Shown here: positions 46,738 to 57,604 of the stretch, one piece after another | Numbering within the stretch: position 1 is the first letter of the stretch | How the letters are laid out: each line of letters begins with the position of its first letter | Assembly: GCA_033675265.1 (NCBI GenBank) | Contig: JAUJYZ010000723.1 | Location: 1-64,000 of the forward strand | Source: Actinostola sp. cb2023 | Taxonomy: Eukaryota > Cnidaria > Anthozoa > Actiniaria > Actinostolidae | Reading direction: 5' to 3' | DNA length: 64,000 bases | The notes under the pieces: generated by a model | What the model was told of the DNA's origin: nothing | The model's input: the letters and a program-made list of their open reading frames with translations, nothing else | Databases searched by the model: none | Translations under genes and position numbers: made by a program

Positions 46738-47333
46738 GTAATTACCTGATTGAGTGCTATTGTATATCACTGTACACATAATATACTATCAAATTGACCA
46801 TCAATGATATTGCATTGTAAAAAGTCTCAGTATTTGTTGCTGCATATATTGTTTCAAAGTGTTAGATCACCAAAGGTGTAGTCACAGGCTTCGAGGCGTG
46901 ATGTGTCTGGCGTAACATTGACACTGGCAGGGATGAGGTTGAGCCTTCAGAGGTCAGAGGTTGATGTAGAAATATTACCTCAAATACATTAGTTTCTGTA
47001 CTTATGTTATCTGAATCAATCTTGATAACCTTCATATTTTAAAAATGTATTACCTGTTAGTACAGTAGTAAGATATACTTGGAATTCCATCTATTATTAT
47101 GAGATTTTCGTCAGTTGTGTTTTATACCACCGTGAATGTTTCTCCAGGGAACAGCGCAAGGGACAGCACATCCGTATGGCCTCGTAAAATTATGCTTTTT
47201 CTGTGCACATTATTGAGTTATTTTATGACATGTAGTTATTATGAAGTTTGCGATACTGTACGTACATTTGCAAATAATGTTAAATTCTTTACAGATCGTC
47301 ACTGGAAGATTATTATAATAACTATCTGAAGTT

Positions 47334-47458
47334 CTCCCTGCAAGAACTACGTAAGTGATCTCTGATCAAAATCTAAATTCTCATTGAGATTTCCTCAATT
47401 TTCAAAGGAGAATTTGGGTTTTGATCACAAGTCACTTGCTCTGTTCTCGCAGGGAGCC
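47334..47458. mobile_element. Fold-back element with GTAAGT/CAG near its ends (right arm)
   Basis: CTCCCTGCAAGAACTACGTA at the left and TTCTCGCAGGGAGCC at the right, with inverted arms. Mirror of 12953-13078. A decayed relative lies at about 50690-50776. Confidence 0.8.
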
Positions 47459-49479
47459 ATGTATATATGTCTTCATTCATGTTAACCTATAACTGTAATA
47501 TGATTATTCACGTCAACTGTATATACCTAGTTTTATCCACTGCAATATTGAATTGTGTGTACACACGTACATACGTATTATTACTATACCGTATATGCAA
47601 ACTGTAAAGTTTCATTGCAGATTCGCTTCAATGCTGAAGGTACCATGAAATTTCTGCATTTATGACTATTCCCAAATGTATTACTACTGTATTATAGAAT
47701 ATAGTACTAACATAATTCATTTGCTAAGACTATATCTATGTTGTGTGGTTTAATTATTTTCCAACGTATGGTTCAAAAGCGTTTTCCCACATTGAACTAC
47801 TAACGTCATTCTTTCCTTCCAGCGCAATTATGAGTTTAGCTATTTGTGTAAACTTTTTATGGCCTTCACATTTGTAGGTTGCTGGTGGATCTTCGTAGCC
47901 TTGTCGTACTGATTGAAGAACGGACTACTGTGTGTCACAGTAGACTCTGGTGGAGTTCATAGTTCTTGTGCCAACCTGTGCATTGCTGAAAACTACTGTA
48001 GTTTATTGACCTAAAATGTCTTTTAACCTTAATTTTTATGGTGTATGTTAGTGAAGTAATTAATGTATAGAATGACAGGTCTTACAGCTACTCCAAGCAA
48101 GTGCACAAGTCAAGCGACCATGCATGCAGTCCGTATAAATAACTACATCATTGAAAGAACATTGTAATAATAATGATATTTTAGTACTATGACGCCCTTG
48201 CTTACTCTATATGCAATGTGAATTACTACCAATAGTTTTAAAGTGCTTGTGTTTTGTGTTTGGCATTGCATCAGTTTGTGATGTTCCCTTTCAGGGCTGT
48301 TATGAAGTCCAGATAAGTAGCACATTAACTTCAATGATAAAGTACTACCTATTATGCCATATATATCTTCTCTTGTGGTCTCTCAAATGGCTTATACATG
48401 CATGAAACCTGTTCTTTTGAACACTTGTTGATTTTCTTCAATTCTCCAGTCCACAAGAACCTCAGAGTTCTCCAGACTGCAGCCCTGAAATGTGGAACGA
48501 AACACCCTACGCGGTGGGTTATTGTAAACTAAGATTGTTAGTAGTTTTACATTCAACAAAATGCTGCTTTTTTGAGCATTGTAGTGAACGAGACAAACAC
48601 TTTGGTTGGCAGAGTGAAGCCACAGCGGTGAATTTACAGCTTTGTAGATGAGCCTCTAAGAACTGGACAAACCTGAGTGAGTTGTTTGATCTTGCATTTG
48701 TGCCTATTGCTCTTTCATTCCAGTTATTGCATTTATTTATTTTTAGCCATTTTGTCATTAATGCATTGACATATTCTCTACAGTATACCATGCATTTTGC
48801 AATGTAGTCAATAATATTTGCAGTATATTTTGAGCAGATTGGTGAATGTGTTACCACTCTTCGCCTCTCTGACTTACAGTGCTCGGAAAAGTGTTGCCAC
48901 CTTCAGTATATTTACATCTCTTATCGTTGATTATTTTGGTCCAATACTGACTTGTGGGCATGCGTTGAAGGTGGGCACACTCTTCTGTGATGTACAGTAA
49001 ACTGTCCCTCCATAAAGCCATGTTTTACATTGACTGTTGAAATATTTGTGTGTATTATCATTCATTATTATTATTATGAATTGTACTTTTTCGTGATGCA
49101 TTTTCTAACATGGGGCTATTTCTAGTCAACATCCATACTTGTTATTATTTAGTCCGTACGCTTGCGGGCAGTCAGCGGATCGTGACTGTAAGTATATTCT
49201 CCACATTGCTCCACTTTATTGCCACTCACTCGTAGCTTATTCCCATAAGATTATTGTAGCCATTGATGTTATTCAGTACCAGACAATGAACTTAGTATGT
49301 CAGCTTTCTGTAATATAGTTTTACCTGTATGTTGCTTACTCTTTAAAACTTTTTAATGTCACGTAATAAATGGAAGAATCGTAAAACCTGGTTGTCTCTT
49401 ATTTATTTGTTATTTGTTTTTAGATTATGCTAAATTTAAACCAATTTTTTTAATCGACTTGTAAAGCTGCAAGAGCTTT

Positions 49480-50495
49480 CTGATTGGCTGGTTTGCCGTT
49501 GTCAATAAGAGTACAGACACACAGTGCTTACAACAGCATGTCACGACTTGTCACACAATCTTTTCCTATCCTATAATATCGCCATCTGATTGGCTGGTTT
49601 GCCATTGTCAATAAGAGTACAGACACAGTGCTTATGACAGCATGTCACGACTTGTCACACAATCTTTTCCTATCCTATAATATCGCCATCTGATTGGCTG
49701 GTTTGCCATTGTCAATAAGAGTACAGACACAGTGCTTACGACAGCATGTCACGACTTGTCACACAATCTTTTCCTATCCTATAATATCGCCATCTGATTG
49801 GCTGGTTTGCCGTTGTCAATAAGAGTACAGACACACAGTGCTTACGACAGCATGTCACGACTTGTCACACAATCTTTTCCTATCCTATAATATCGCCATC
49901 TGATTGGCTGGTTTGCCATTGTCAATAAGAGAGTACAGACACGGTGCTTACGACAGCATGTCACGACTTGTCACACAATCTTTTCCTATCCTATAATATC
50001 GCCATCTGATTGGCTGGTTTGCCATTGTCAATAAGAGTGCAGACGGTGCTTACAACAGCATGTCACTACTTGTCACACATTCTTTTCCTATCCTATAATA
50101 TCACCATCTGATTGGCTGGTTTGCCGTTGTCAATAAGAGTACAGACACACAGTGCTTACAACAGCATGTCACGACTTGTCACATTCTTTTCCTACCCTAT
50201 AATATCGCCATCTGATTGGCTGGTTTGTCAATAAGAGTACAGACACATAGTGCTTACGACAGCATGTCACGACTTGTCACACATTCTTTTCCTATCCTAT
50301 AATATCGCCATCTGATTGGCTGGTTTGTCAATAAGAGTACAGACACATAGTGCTTACGACAGCATGTCACGACTTGTCACACATTCTTTTCCTATCCTAT
50401 AATATCGCCATCTGATTGGCTGGTTTGTCAATAAGAGTACAGACACAGTGCTTACAACAGCATGTCACGACTTGTCACACAATCTTTTCCTACCA
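49480..50495. repeat. 104-bp satellite, about 10 copies (right arm)
   Basis: Inverted counterpart of 9700-10935 with about two units fewer and several unit-level differences, for example shortened GGTTTGTCAATAAGAG units at about 50220 and 50325. Confidence 0.95.
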
Positions 50496-51092
50496 TTTAA
50501 TTTTTGGTAAAACTCCAAGCCTTTCCCACTTTGACAGGTTAAATTGTTGTACACAACAATCACATAGGTGCTTTATAAATGATATGCATTATTGAAATAG
50601 CAAATTTTCAACTAGGTCATGGCTTAGCTAATAAACCTATAGTCATTGTCTTTATACGAGTCATATTAATTTATAAGAATCTGATCAAAAACTGATTTCT
50701 CATGTAGGCTCTTTGAATTCCAAAGGAGATTTTGGGTTTTGATCACAAGTCACTTACACTGTTCTTGCAGGGACCCCTTCAATTTGGTATTCATCTGAAC
50801 CATTCTTGACCAAAAAAAACAATGTGTTATTAGCCTACGTAGCAGCTCAAATGGGGTTTGTTTAGAGGGGGTTTGACCCCAATACCCATCCTCCCCTCCC
50901 CCACCATATTTTCGTCGGGCTACACAGGCTAACACAAAATACAAACATTGACATAAGGCATCATGGGTATAAGAGAGACTCTTGGGCTTGACTGGCATTC
51001 CACAGGGAATAGAATAATAGCTGTCATGTTGGACGAGAAGCCATCGTATCGTAGTGATTTTAGGATGTGAAGAGCTAACCCCAGGGAGCAAT

Positions 51093-51238
51093 GAAAATAA
51101 GCCTGGTTTCCATATGGCCGCTGTAATCGCCCAAAACCATGTTCAGCGATCCTGCTATCTTTGCCATAGATAGGATCTCTGTGATTTGCTGAACATGGTT
51201 TTGGACTTGCAGCAATCGTATGGAAACCAGGCTTATGT
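51093..51238. mobile_element. Hairpin MITE with TIR AAGCCTGGTTTCCATA
   Basis: AAGCCTGGTTTCCATATGGC is inverted as GTATGGAAACCAGGCTTA. The inner arms share CCAAAACCATGTTCAGC and GCTGAACATGGTTTTGG. Confidence 0.8.
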
Positions 51239-52024
51239 TGTAAGTGTACACCCTGTTATCCATGTCTGACGGCTATTCTCAGAGAGATGATTGCAAACCC
51301 AGAAAATCCAAAAAGCTCTGCAGAAAATTCATCAGGGGTTGTTGATAAGGTCATTCCCATGGGATTTCATTAGAAGCCAACAACCAGCCAGCTTCAGTGG
51401 CTACTTTCAAAATCAGTGCCATCAGACTATATTTTTTGTGCCTTTTAATAATTTTCACAGTAGGACAATATGCCTACTTTGTTTAAAATAACTCTGTGAT
51501 ACAAAATATTTACAAAAAATATTTGGAAATGAAATTACACTTAAAAAATTACTCTTAAAAAATCTGGATTAATTTAAAAAATACTTATAATAAAACATAA
51601 TTTAAAAAGTACAACCGTCCCTTGATGTAGGTTTGTTCTCTAAGCTCAAGACTGCAATTACTGTGAGACTGCATGAACTCACAATTACAGTCCTATGTAT
51701 TTGTGAAACTCCGAAAAAAGGCCAAGTTTGAGTCGGAAGCTTTAAGAAGAAAGACGGGGGAATGAGGCAAGAAGGGGAGAGACAAATTTGAACTTCAGCT
51801 CTGTCTTGGTGGAATCTGGGAATAAGTAGGGACTGATTTGCTGTCAAGATACAGCACAGTTCTCTTAAACCTACCTTCCATATTTGATGTTCGAGAAAGC
51901 ATAAAATATTGTGCAACTTATTGCGCTGCAAGTTGATGAACGATGTTGCTTGACGTGTTATACTACTCCACACAACAAATGTTCTTGCACGGCGTAGACC
52001 AACAGCATTTTGCAACTTGCAATA

Positions 52025-52187
52025 GACCGAATGCAATAATGGCGTCCAATTTCAATTGCCATTGTTCTCGACTGACTAGCCTCGTGTTCGTGTGGAAACA
52101 CAAAAGCAATTTCACCTGAATGAGAGGCTAGTCGGTCCAGAACAATGGCAATTGAAATTGGACGCCATTATTGCATTCGGTCAGTAA
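52025..52187. mobile_element. Hairpin MITE with TIR GACCGAATGCAATAATGGCG
   Basis: GACCGAATGCAATAATGGCG and TCCAATTTCAATTGCCATTG are inverted exactly at the right end (about 52138-52184). The centre is TCGTGTTCGTGTGGAAACAC. Confidence 0.8.
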
Positions 52188-52360
52188 AGAACTCTTGTTG
52201 CAGGTGTTGTAGTAATACGAGCAATGCCTCTGCAACTTACAATGCAACATTGTTGCACAATCCATTGCTTGAATTTGTTGCCTGATTTACTTGGCGTTCA
52301 CACATCTTGAAGTTCACTGGTTCACCTAGTTTGCATGTCACATGTTTCCAAACATCGACG

Positions 52361-55300
52361 TTAGCTTGAATGTAAGATAATTGCGCACACTGCAGTCACA
52401 GCAGCAAGTCCAGCAACTACAATGGCAGTTCTTTCAAACCATTTGCACCTTCCTCCAGGTCTAAATAGGCTTCCATTATCAAAATGTACAACAAATCCAT
52501 CCTGTCGCAAGAGAAAAACAAATGGGAGCATGAATCGGATGTTTGTGAGTGAAAACAATTTCTACAGAACTGATCTCCATGCATATGATTGGACAAATAG
52601 GTTTGTCTCTTGTGTATTCAGTCTGTGTTCCAGGTGACTGCTGCTAACAGAGGTTCCTTTGTATCCTTAACCAAAGTCAAAAGAGAGGGATATAAAGGAG
52701 CTGCTGCTAACAGAGGTTCCTTTGTATCCTTAACCAAAGTCAAAAGAGAGGGATATAAAGGAGCTGCTGCTAACAGAGGTTCCTTTGTATCCTTAACCAA
52801 AGTCAAAAGAGAGGGATATAAAGGAGCTGCTGCTAGCAGAGGTTCCTTTGTATCCTTAACCAAAGTCAAAAGAGAGGGATATAAAGGAGCTGCTGCTAAC
52901 AGAGGTTCCTTTGTATCCTTAACCAAAGTCAAAAGAGAGGGATATAAAGGAGCTGCTGCTAATAGAGGTTCCTTTGTATCCTTAACCAAAGTCAAAAGAG
53001 AGGGATATAAAGGAGCTGCTGCTAACAGAGGTTCCTTTGTATCCTTAACCAAAGTCAAAAGAGAGGGATATAAAGGAGCTGCTGCTAACAGAGGTTCCTT
53101 TGTATCCTTAACCAAAGTCAAAAGAGAGGGATATAAAGGAGCTGCTGCTAACAGAGGTTCCTTTGTATCCTTAACCAAAGTCAAAAGAGAGGGATATAAA
53201 GGAGCTGCTGCTAACAGAGGTTCCTTTGTATCCTTAACCAAAGTCAAAAGAGAGGGATATAAAGGAGCTGCTGCTAACAGAGGTTCCTTTGTATCCTTAA
53301 CCAAAGTCAAAAGAGAGGGATATAAAGGAGCTGCTGCTAACAGAGGTTCCTTTGTATCCTTAACCAAAGTCAAAAGAGGGGGATATAAAGGAGCTGCTGC
53401 TAACAGAGGTTCCTTTGTATCCTTAACCAAAGTCAAAAGAGAGGGATATAAAGGAGCTGCTGCTAATTACAGAGGTTCCTTTGTATCCTTAATCAAAGTC
53501 AAAAGAGAGGGATATAAAGGAGCTGCTGCTAACAGAGGTTCCTTTGTATCCTTAACCAAAGTCAAAAGAGAGGGATATAAAGGAGCTGCTGCTAGCAGAG
53601 GTTCCTTTGTATCCTTAACCAAAGTCAAAAGAGGGATATAAAGGAGCTGCTGCTAGCAGAGGTTCCTTTGTACGCTTAACCAAAGTCAAAAGAGAGGGAT
53701 ATAAAGGAGCTGCTGCTAGCAGAGGTTCCTTTGTACGCTTAACCAAAGTCAAAAGAGAGGGATATAAAGGAGCTGCTGCTAACAGAGGTTCCTTTGTATC
53801 CTTAACCAAAGTCAAAAGAGAGGGATATAAAGGAGCTGCTGCTAGCAGAGGTTCCTTTGTATCCTTAACCAAAGTCAAAAGAGAGGGAAGGTTCCTTTGT
53901 ATATCCTTAACCAAAGTCAAAAGAGGGATATAAAGGAGCTGCTGCTAATAGAGGTTCCTTTGTATCCTTAACCAAAGTCAAAAGAGAGGGATATAAAGGA
54001 GCTGCTGCTAGCAGAGGTTCCTTTGTATCCTTAACCAAAGTCAAAAGAGAGGGATATAAAGGAGCTGCTGCTAGCAGAGGTTCCTTTGTATCCTTAACCA
54101 AAGTCAAAAGAGAGGGATATAAAGGAGCTGCTGCTAGCAGAGGTTCCTTTGTATCCTTAACCAAAGTCAAAAGAGAGGGATATAAAGGAGCTGCTGCTAA
54201 CAGAGGTTCCTTTGTATCCTTAACCAAAGTCAAAAGAGAGGGATATAAAGGATGAGCTGCTGCTAGCAGAGGTTCCTTTGTATCCTTAACCAAAGTCAAA
54301 AGAGAGGGATATAAAGGAGCTGCTGCTAACAGAGGTTCCTTTGTATCCTTAACCAAAGTCAAAAGAGAGGGATATAAAGGAGCTGCTGCTAGCAGAGGTT
54401 CCTTTGTATCCTTAACTAAAGTCAAAAGAGAGGGATATAAAGGAGCTGCTGCTAACAGAGGTTCCTTTGTATCCTTAACCAAAGTCAAAAGAGAGGGATA
54501 TAAAGGAGCTGCTGCTAACAGAGGTTCCTTTGTATCCTTAACCAAAGTCAAAAGAGAGGGATATAAAGGAGCTGCTGCTATCAGAGGTTCCTTTGTATCC
54601 TTAACCAAAGTCAAAAGAGAGGGATATAAAGGAGCTGCTGCTAACAGAGGTTCCTTTGTATCCTTAACCAAAGTCAAAAGAGAGGGATATAAAGGAGCTG
54701 CTGCTAGCAGAGGTTCCTTTGTATCCTTAACCAAAGTCAAAAGAGAGGGATATAAAGGAGCTGCTGCTAGCAGAGGTTCCTTTGTATCCTTAACCAAAGT
54801 CAAAAGAGAGGGATATAAAGGAGCTGCTGCTAACAGAGGTTCCTTTGTATCCTTAACCAAAGTCAAAAGAGAGGGATATAAAGGAGCTGCTGCTAACAGA
54901 GGTTCCTTTGTATCCTTAACCAAAGTCAAAAGAGAGGGATATAAAGGAGCTGCTGCTAGCAGAGTAGACAGTTGTATGAAAATAACCCGATGGACAAAGT
55001 CCAGTGGCACACACTGAGCTCTGTATACCTTGGGGACCCCCTTGGGCTGTTATATAGGGTTTCAACGATCACGTGCCGGCAGCCATGATGGGACAGGAAG
55101 AGGAATACCTTTCCCCTAAGGAATTGAATTATTTCTCATGTAAAAAGATTTTATTGTTCCTGTCCCCTGTCATGGCTGCCGGCACGTGATCATGCAAACT
55201 CTCTATTTGTTGCCAAGGGTATATTTCAATACAATACAATAACTTTATTTACAGCTATTTCAAAAAACGTTGATACTGAATAATAGTGTATTCCAAGACC

Positions 55301-56849
55301 GAAATGCATTTTGGGACTCATGTATTATTGTCTAAAGTAATATAAATAATAATAATTTATTTTATTTTTAGTGTATTCCATCAGAAACAATATACCAGCT
55401 CCATATTGCAAACAAATTGCTGTATATTTACTTTTTATTTCAAAATAACTAGGCCCACAATGCCCTTTGGTCTTGGAATGCACTATTCAGTATGCAGTAT
55501 TCAGTTTTCAACGTTTTTTGAAATAGCTGTATACACGATTAAAATTAAAGCTGAAAAGCTTGTGGGGTCGTGTACAAAACAATGAAAATAAAACTATGTA
55601 TATGTAATTCTAAATGCTATTTCGGGCGGTGCCCCTCTAACGCTGCACCTCCTGAAGATAATCCTGGATCTGCTTGTTTACTGTTAATTACATTGACCAT
55701 GGACACTTTGATTGAGCCCGATCAGAGTCTTCACTTTGTGTAAAGCCAGTGTAAACCTCTGTAATAGTTTGGAAATATTTGCAGATGTTGACTGGCACGT
55801 AAAAATGTGTCAATCTGTCAGAAAAACGTTTTTGCATGCACATTGATTTCTCCGTTAGTTTTCGTATTGTTATTATTATTATGTAAAGCAAAGAAATCCA
55901 AAACAGTATAGAGTGCAATTTAGAAAAGCTTGAAAACTAAATAACTAATTAGTATTAAATAGCACTAATGAAACAATAGAAAACAATAGAAATAGCACTA
56001 TTTCACACTTTTCTAAATTGCACTCTAATTAGTTTCCATTAAAAGAATACTTCGACGGCTTAAATGAATAAATTACTCGATTCCTGTGCAAGTAATATTC
56101 AACCAAGAATCTTGTCGAAGTGTTTTTCCTTCCTTGACATTGTCTCGATTGCCCAAATATTTACCAACTCAAGATATAATAGCAGATAAAAGCTCCTAAA
56201 ACGCCAGACATAGTGACATAGCATTTACGTGGGTTTTAGGGGTCATTTAGGCGATTAAGTTAGTAGTAGATTATGTAGTTAACAAACTCACCCATCCTCC
56301 GTGTCTTCGAATCCATCCACTGAGTCTCTTACGTGTGTACTGTCCCATCCACTTGGATATATTCCTAGCAGTTTTGATGTCCTTAGCTTGGCAGCAATCC
56401 TTCGCTAATGCTCCTGCAAATGCGTGCATAGAAACAATCTTGGCCCACGTAATGCCTCCCATAAGTATGTTGTCGGACACGGACGTAAACAAACCGCAAA
56501 TGACGATCTCAAAGTTGATTCTAAAGTTCAGTTGGCGCACCACATCAGTGTACAGATTGGGATATCCTTTCTCGAGGATTCGTCCAAATTTGTTCATAGT
56601 TTTAACAACATCTTTTGAGCAGATACCATCATTTGCTGGAGTTTCGAAAACGGACTTGTAAACGTCTTCAGCGAACTTTTGTTCAATGTATTTCTGGCAT
56701 ATATATCGCGCTTGTATGGCTATTTCATCGTCAGTGAATTCTACGCGGTTGGCATTCACCTTTATAATACCTCGGCAAAGGATACACAAATTCACAAACA
56801 CACTTCGCGCGAAATGATAGACAAACTGTGCGTATTTCTTCAAGGTCAT
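52361..56849 (-). CDS. Bcl-2 family protein (multi-BH, C-terminal membrane anchor), two coding exons
   Basis: Exon 1 is 56292-56849 and exon 2 is 52361-52501, giving 232 residues. Exon 1 holds a first helix (EIAIQARYICQKYIEQKF, 42-59), a BH3 region (VVKTMNKFGRILEKG, 81-95), BH1 (NILMGGITWAKIVSMHAFAG, 127-146), and BH2 starting at GWIRRHGGW (178-186). The donor TGG/GTGAGT cuts directly after GGW, the position of the intron conserved in Bcl-2 family genes, in phase 0. Exon 2 continues DGFVVHFDNGSLFRPGGRCK and ends with a hydrophobic anchor (TAIVVAGLAAVTAVCAIIL, about 212-230). WDGFV resembles vertebrate MCL1; the BH3 and LYTDVVRQLNF area resembles BOK. Bcl-2 proteins control mitochondrial outer-membrane permeability in apoptosis. 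Whether this one is pro- or anti-apoptotic cannot be told. The aspartate usual after the BH3 glycine is an arginine here. An in-frame TAA lies a few codons upstream of the start Met. Confidence 0.9.
52632..54963. repeat. 63-bp minisatellite, about 37 copies, in the Bcl-2 family gene intron
   Basis: The unit is TTCCTTTGTATCCTTAACCA, AAGTCAAAAGAGAGGGATAT, AAAGGAGCTGCTGCTAACAG and AGG. Copies differ mainly at AACAGAGG/AGCAGAGG; a few have small deletions or insertions (about 53630, 53885, 54250). 63 is divisible by three and open on both strands, giving ORFs of over 340 residues that look like artefacts of the repeat. In gene sense (minus) each unit has CCCTCTCTTTTGACTTTGG and CCTCTGTTAGCAG, which resemble pyrimidine tracts with AG. 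The array ends 130 bp upstream of the acceptor at 52502. Confidence 0.95.
55066..55196. mobile_element. Hairpin MITE with TIR GATCACGTGCCGGCAGCCAT
   Basis: GATCACGTGCCGGCAGCCAT and its inverted copy flank about 90 bp that also pairs partly (GGGACAGGAA with TTCCTGTCCC). Inside the Bcl-2 family gene intron. Confidence 0.8.
55252..55535. mobile_element. MITE with TIR TACAGCTATTTCAAAAAACG
   Basis: The ends TACAGCTATTTCAAAAAACG and CGTTTTTTGAAATAGCTGTA, with flanking TA, match the family at 6424-6651. The inner arms TATTCCAAGACC/GGTCTTGGAATGCAC are also inverted. It lies in the intron of the Bcl-2 family gene. Confidence 0.8.
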
Positions 56850-56918
56850 GTTGGTTCGGCTGGCGTGATTTCAAAACACTGATTTTAAATATACCAAGAA
56901 TGCTGAACCTATACGACG

Positions 56919-57604
56919 CGCTCAAGTATGTTAAGGCCTGGTTCAAGCCCAAAAACGAGAAAAAAATGTAAAACATTATAATGTCACTTCCTTTTTACCA
57001 AACATTACGAAACTTAGCACAGCCATAGAGTTCGACATCCTTAATTGATTGAAGTCAACAAAATACCAAAAAAGCTGAACACGTGATTAACCACGTGACA
57101 ACAGTCTTTGAAAATTTACTTTAAAATGCGGTCGCGGTTTTAAGAACAGTGTAAAAACAAACAATTGCATATGTTGTCAATGCTAGTGCTCTACACAACT
57201 GCGTTTGGAAAACTTGTCTCTGATTTCTCTTAAGAGAGATATTTACGAAAATAGGTCACGTGACCATTTAGCCAGAATACGTTTTCTCAATTTTCTCGAT
57301 AACTAAAATTATGGGACAGGTTTTCCAAACGCTATCTTTTTTCATTAGTTGTCCTTAATATTGTAGCATAAAAACTATTTCAGCATATCTTAAACTCGCG
57401 ACCGCATATTTAAAAAACGACATTTCACATGCCCAGGTCACGTGACCACTTGACGTCAGTATTTTTAGGACTAAATCATCAAACATCTTGAATATAATCT
57501 TATGCCTAAATATCAATGCCATAGAAATGAATCGTGGGGAATACTAAAAATAAACGTGATTTTGAGTGATGGCTTCATGAACCAGGCCTTAACATACTTG
57601 AGCG
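56919..57604. mobile_element. 686-bp element with 30-bp inverted ends, just 5' of the Bcl-2 family gene
   Basis: CGCTCAAGTATGTTAAGGCC and the following TGGTTCA are inverted at 57576-57604. The inner sequences share GTCACGTGACC-type words (about 57250 and 57435) and ATGCGGTCGCGGTTT / CGCGACCGCATATTT (about 57126 and 57397), so the whole unit folds back. It begins 70 bp upstream of the start codon and must overlap or replace the promoter or 5' UTR region. Confidence 0.75.

Larger units (their letters stand above)
44716..49479. other. Region 3' of FUBP, probably UTR, introns and intergenic DNA
   Basis: No further coding exon was recognised. It contains two MITEs (45040-45165 and about 45172-45413), an ATT microsatellite (about 45866-45892), the mini-exon-like repeats (46246-46737), a fold-back element (47334-47458), and candidate poly(A) signals AATAAAG (about 46184) and AATAAATGG (about 49365). 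The last exon of the transcript cannot be placed from sequence alone. Confidence 0.5.
9199..50995. repeat. Giant inverted duplication (palindrome), 41.8 kb
   Basis: The left arm from 9199 (CCAGTCAAGCCC) is repeated in reverse complement to 50995 (GGGCTTGACTGG). Matching landmarks sum to about 60,400 throughout, which puts the axis near 30,200 in a small hairpin (CCAAATTTCAC at 30181 against GTGAAATTTGG ending 30217). There is almost no spacer. The left arm is about 208 bp longer at its outer end, exactly two units of the 104-bp satellite. In the outer arms the copies differ by rare small indels and substitutions. Within about 1 kb of the axis they differ much more. All introns, MITEs and arrays are shared. 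Confidence 0.95.
50996..52360. other. Unique flank right of the palindrome, two hairpin MITEs, no gene
   Basis: From CATTCCACAGGGAATAG onwards the sequence has no match to the left of 9199. It includes the hairpins 51093-51238 and 52025-52187. Probably intergenic or 3' UTR of the Bcl-2 family gene. Confidence 0.5.

Noticed and set aside
49480..50495. CRISPR-like array
   Set aside because: The whole 104-bp unit repeats with no unique spacers, and the host is an animal. It is a satellite. The same holds for the other arrays.
52610..55010. Repetitive protein genes of 343 and 367 residues
   Set aside because: This is a 63-bp minisatellite inside the Bcl-2 family gene intron. It is open on both strands, with frame breaks between blocks.
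55639..55671. Alternative last exon of the Bcl-2 family gene (IQDYLQEVQR stop)
   Set aside because: The phase and acceptor fit, but it lacks the conserved residues after GGW and a membrane anchor. The exon 52361-52501 supplies both.
55688..55918. Hydrophobic ORF (ILFWISLLYIIIITIRK) as a Bcl-2 tail
   Set aside because: There is no good acceptor in phase, and the better match is 52361-52501.
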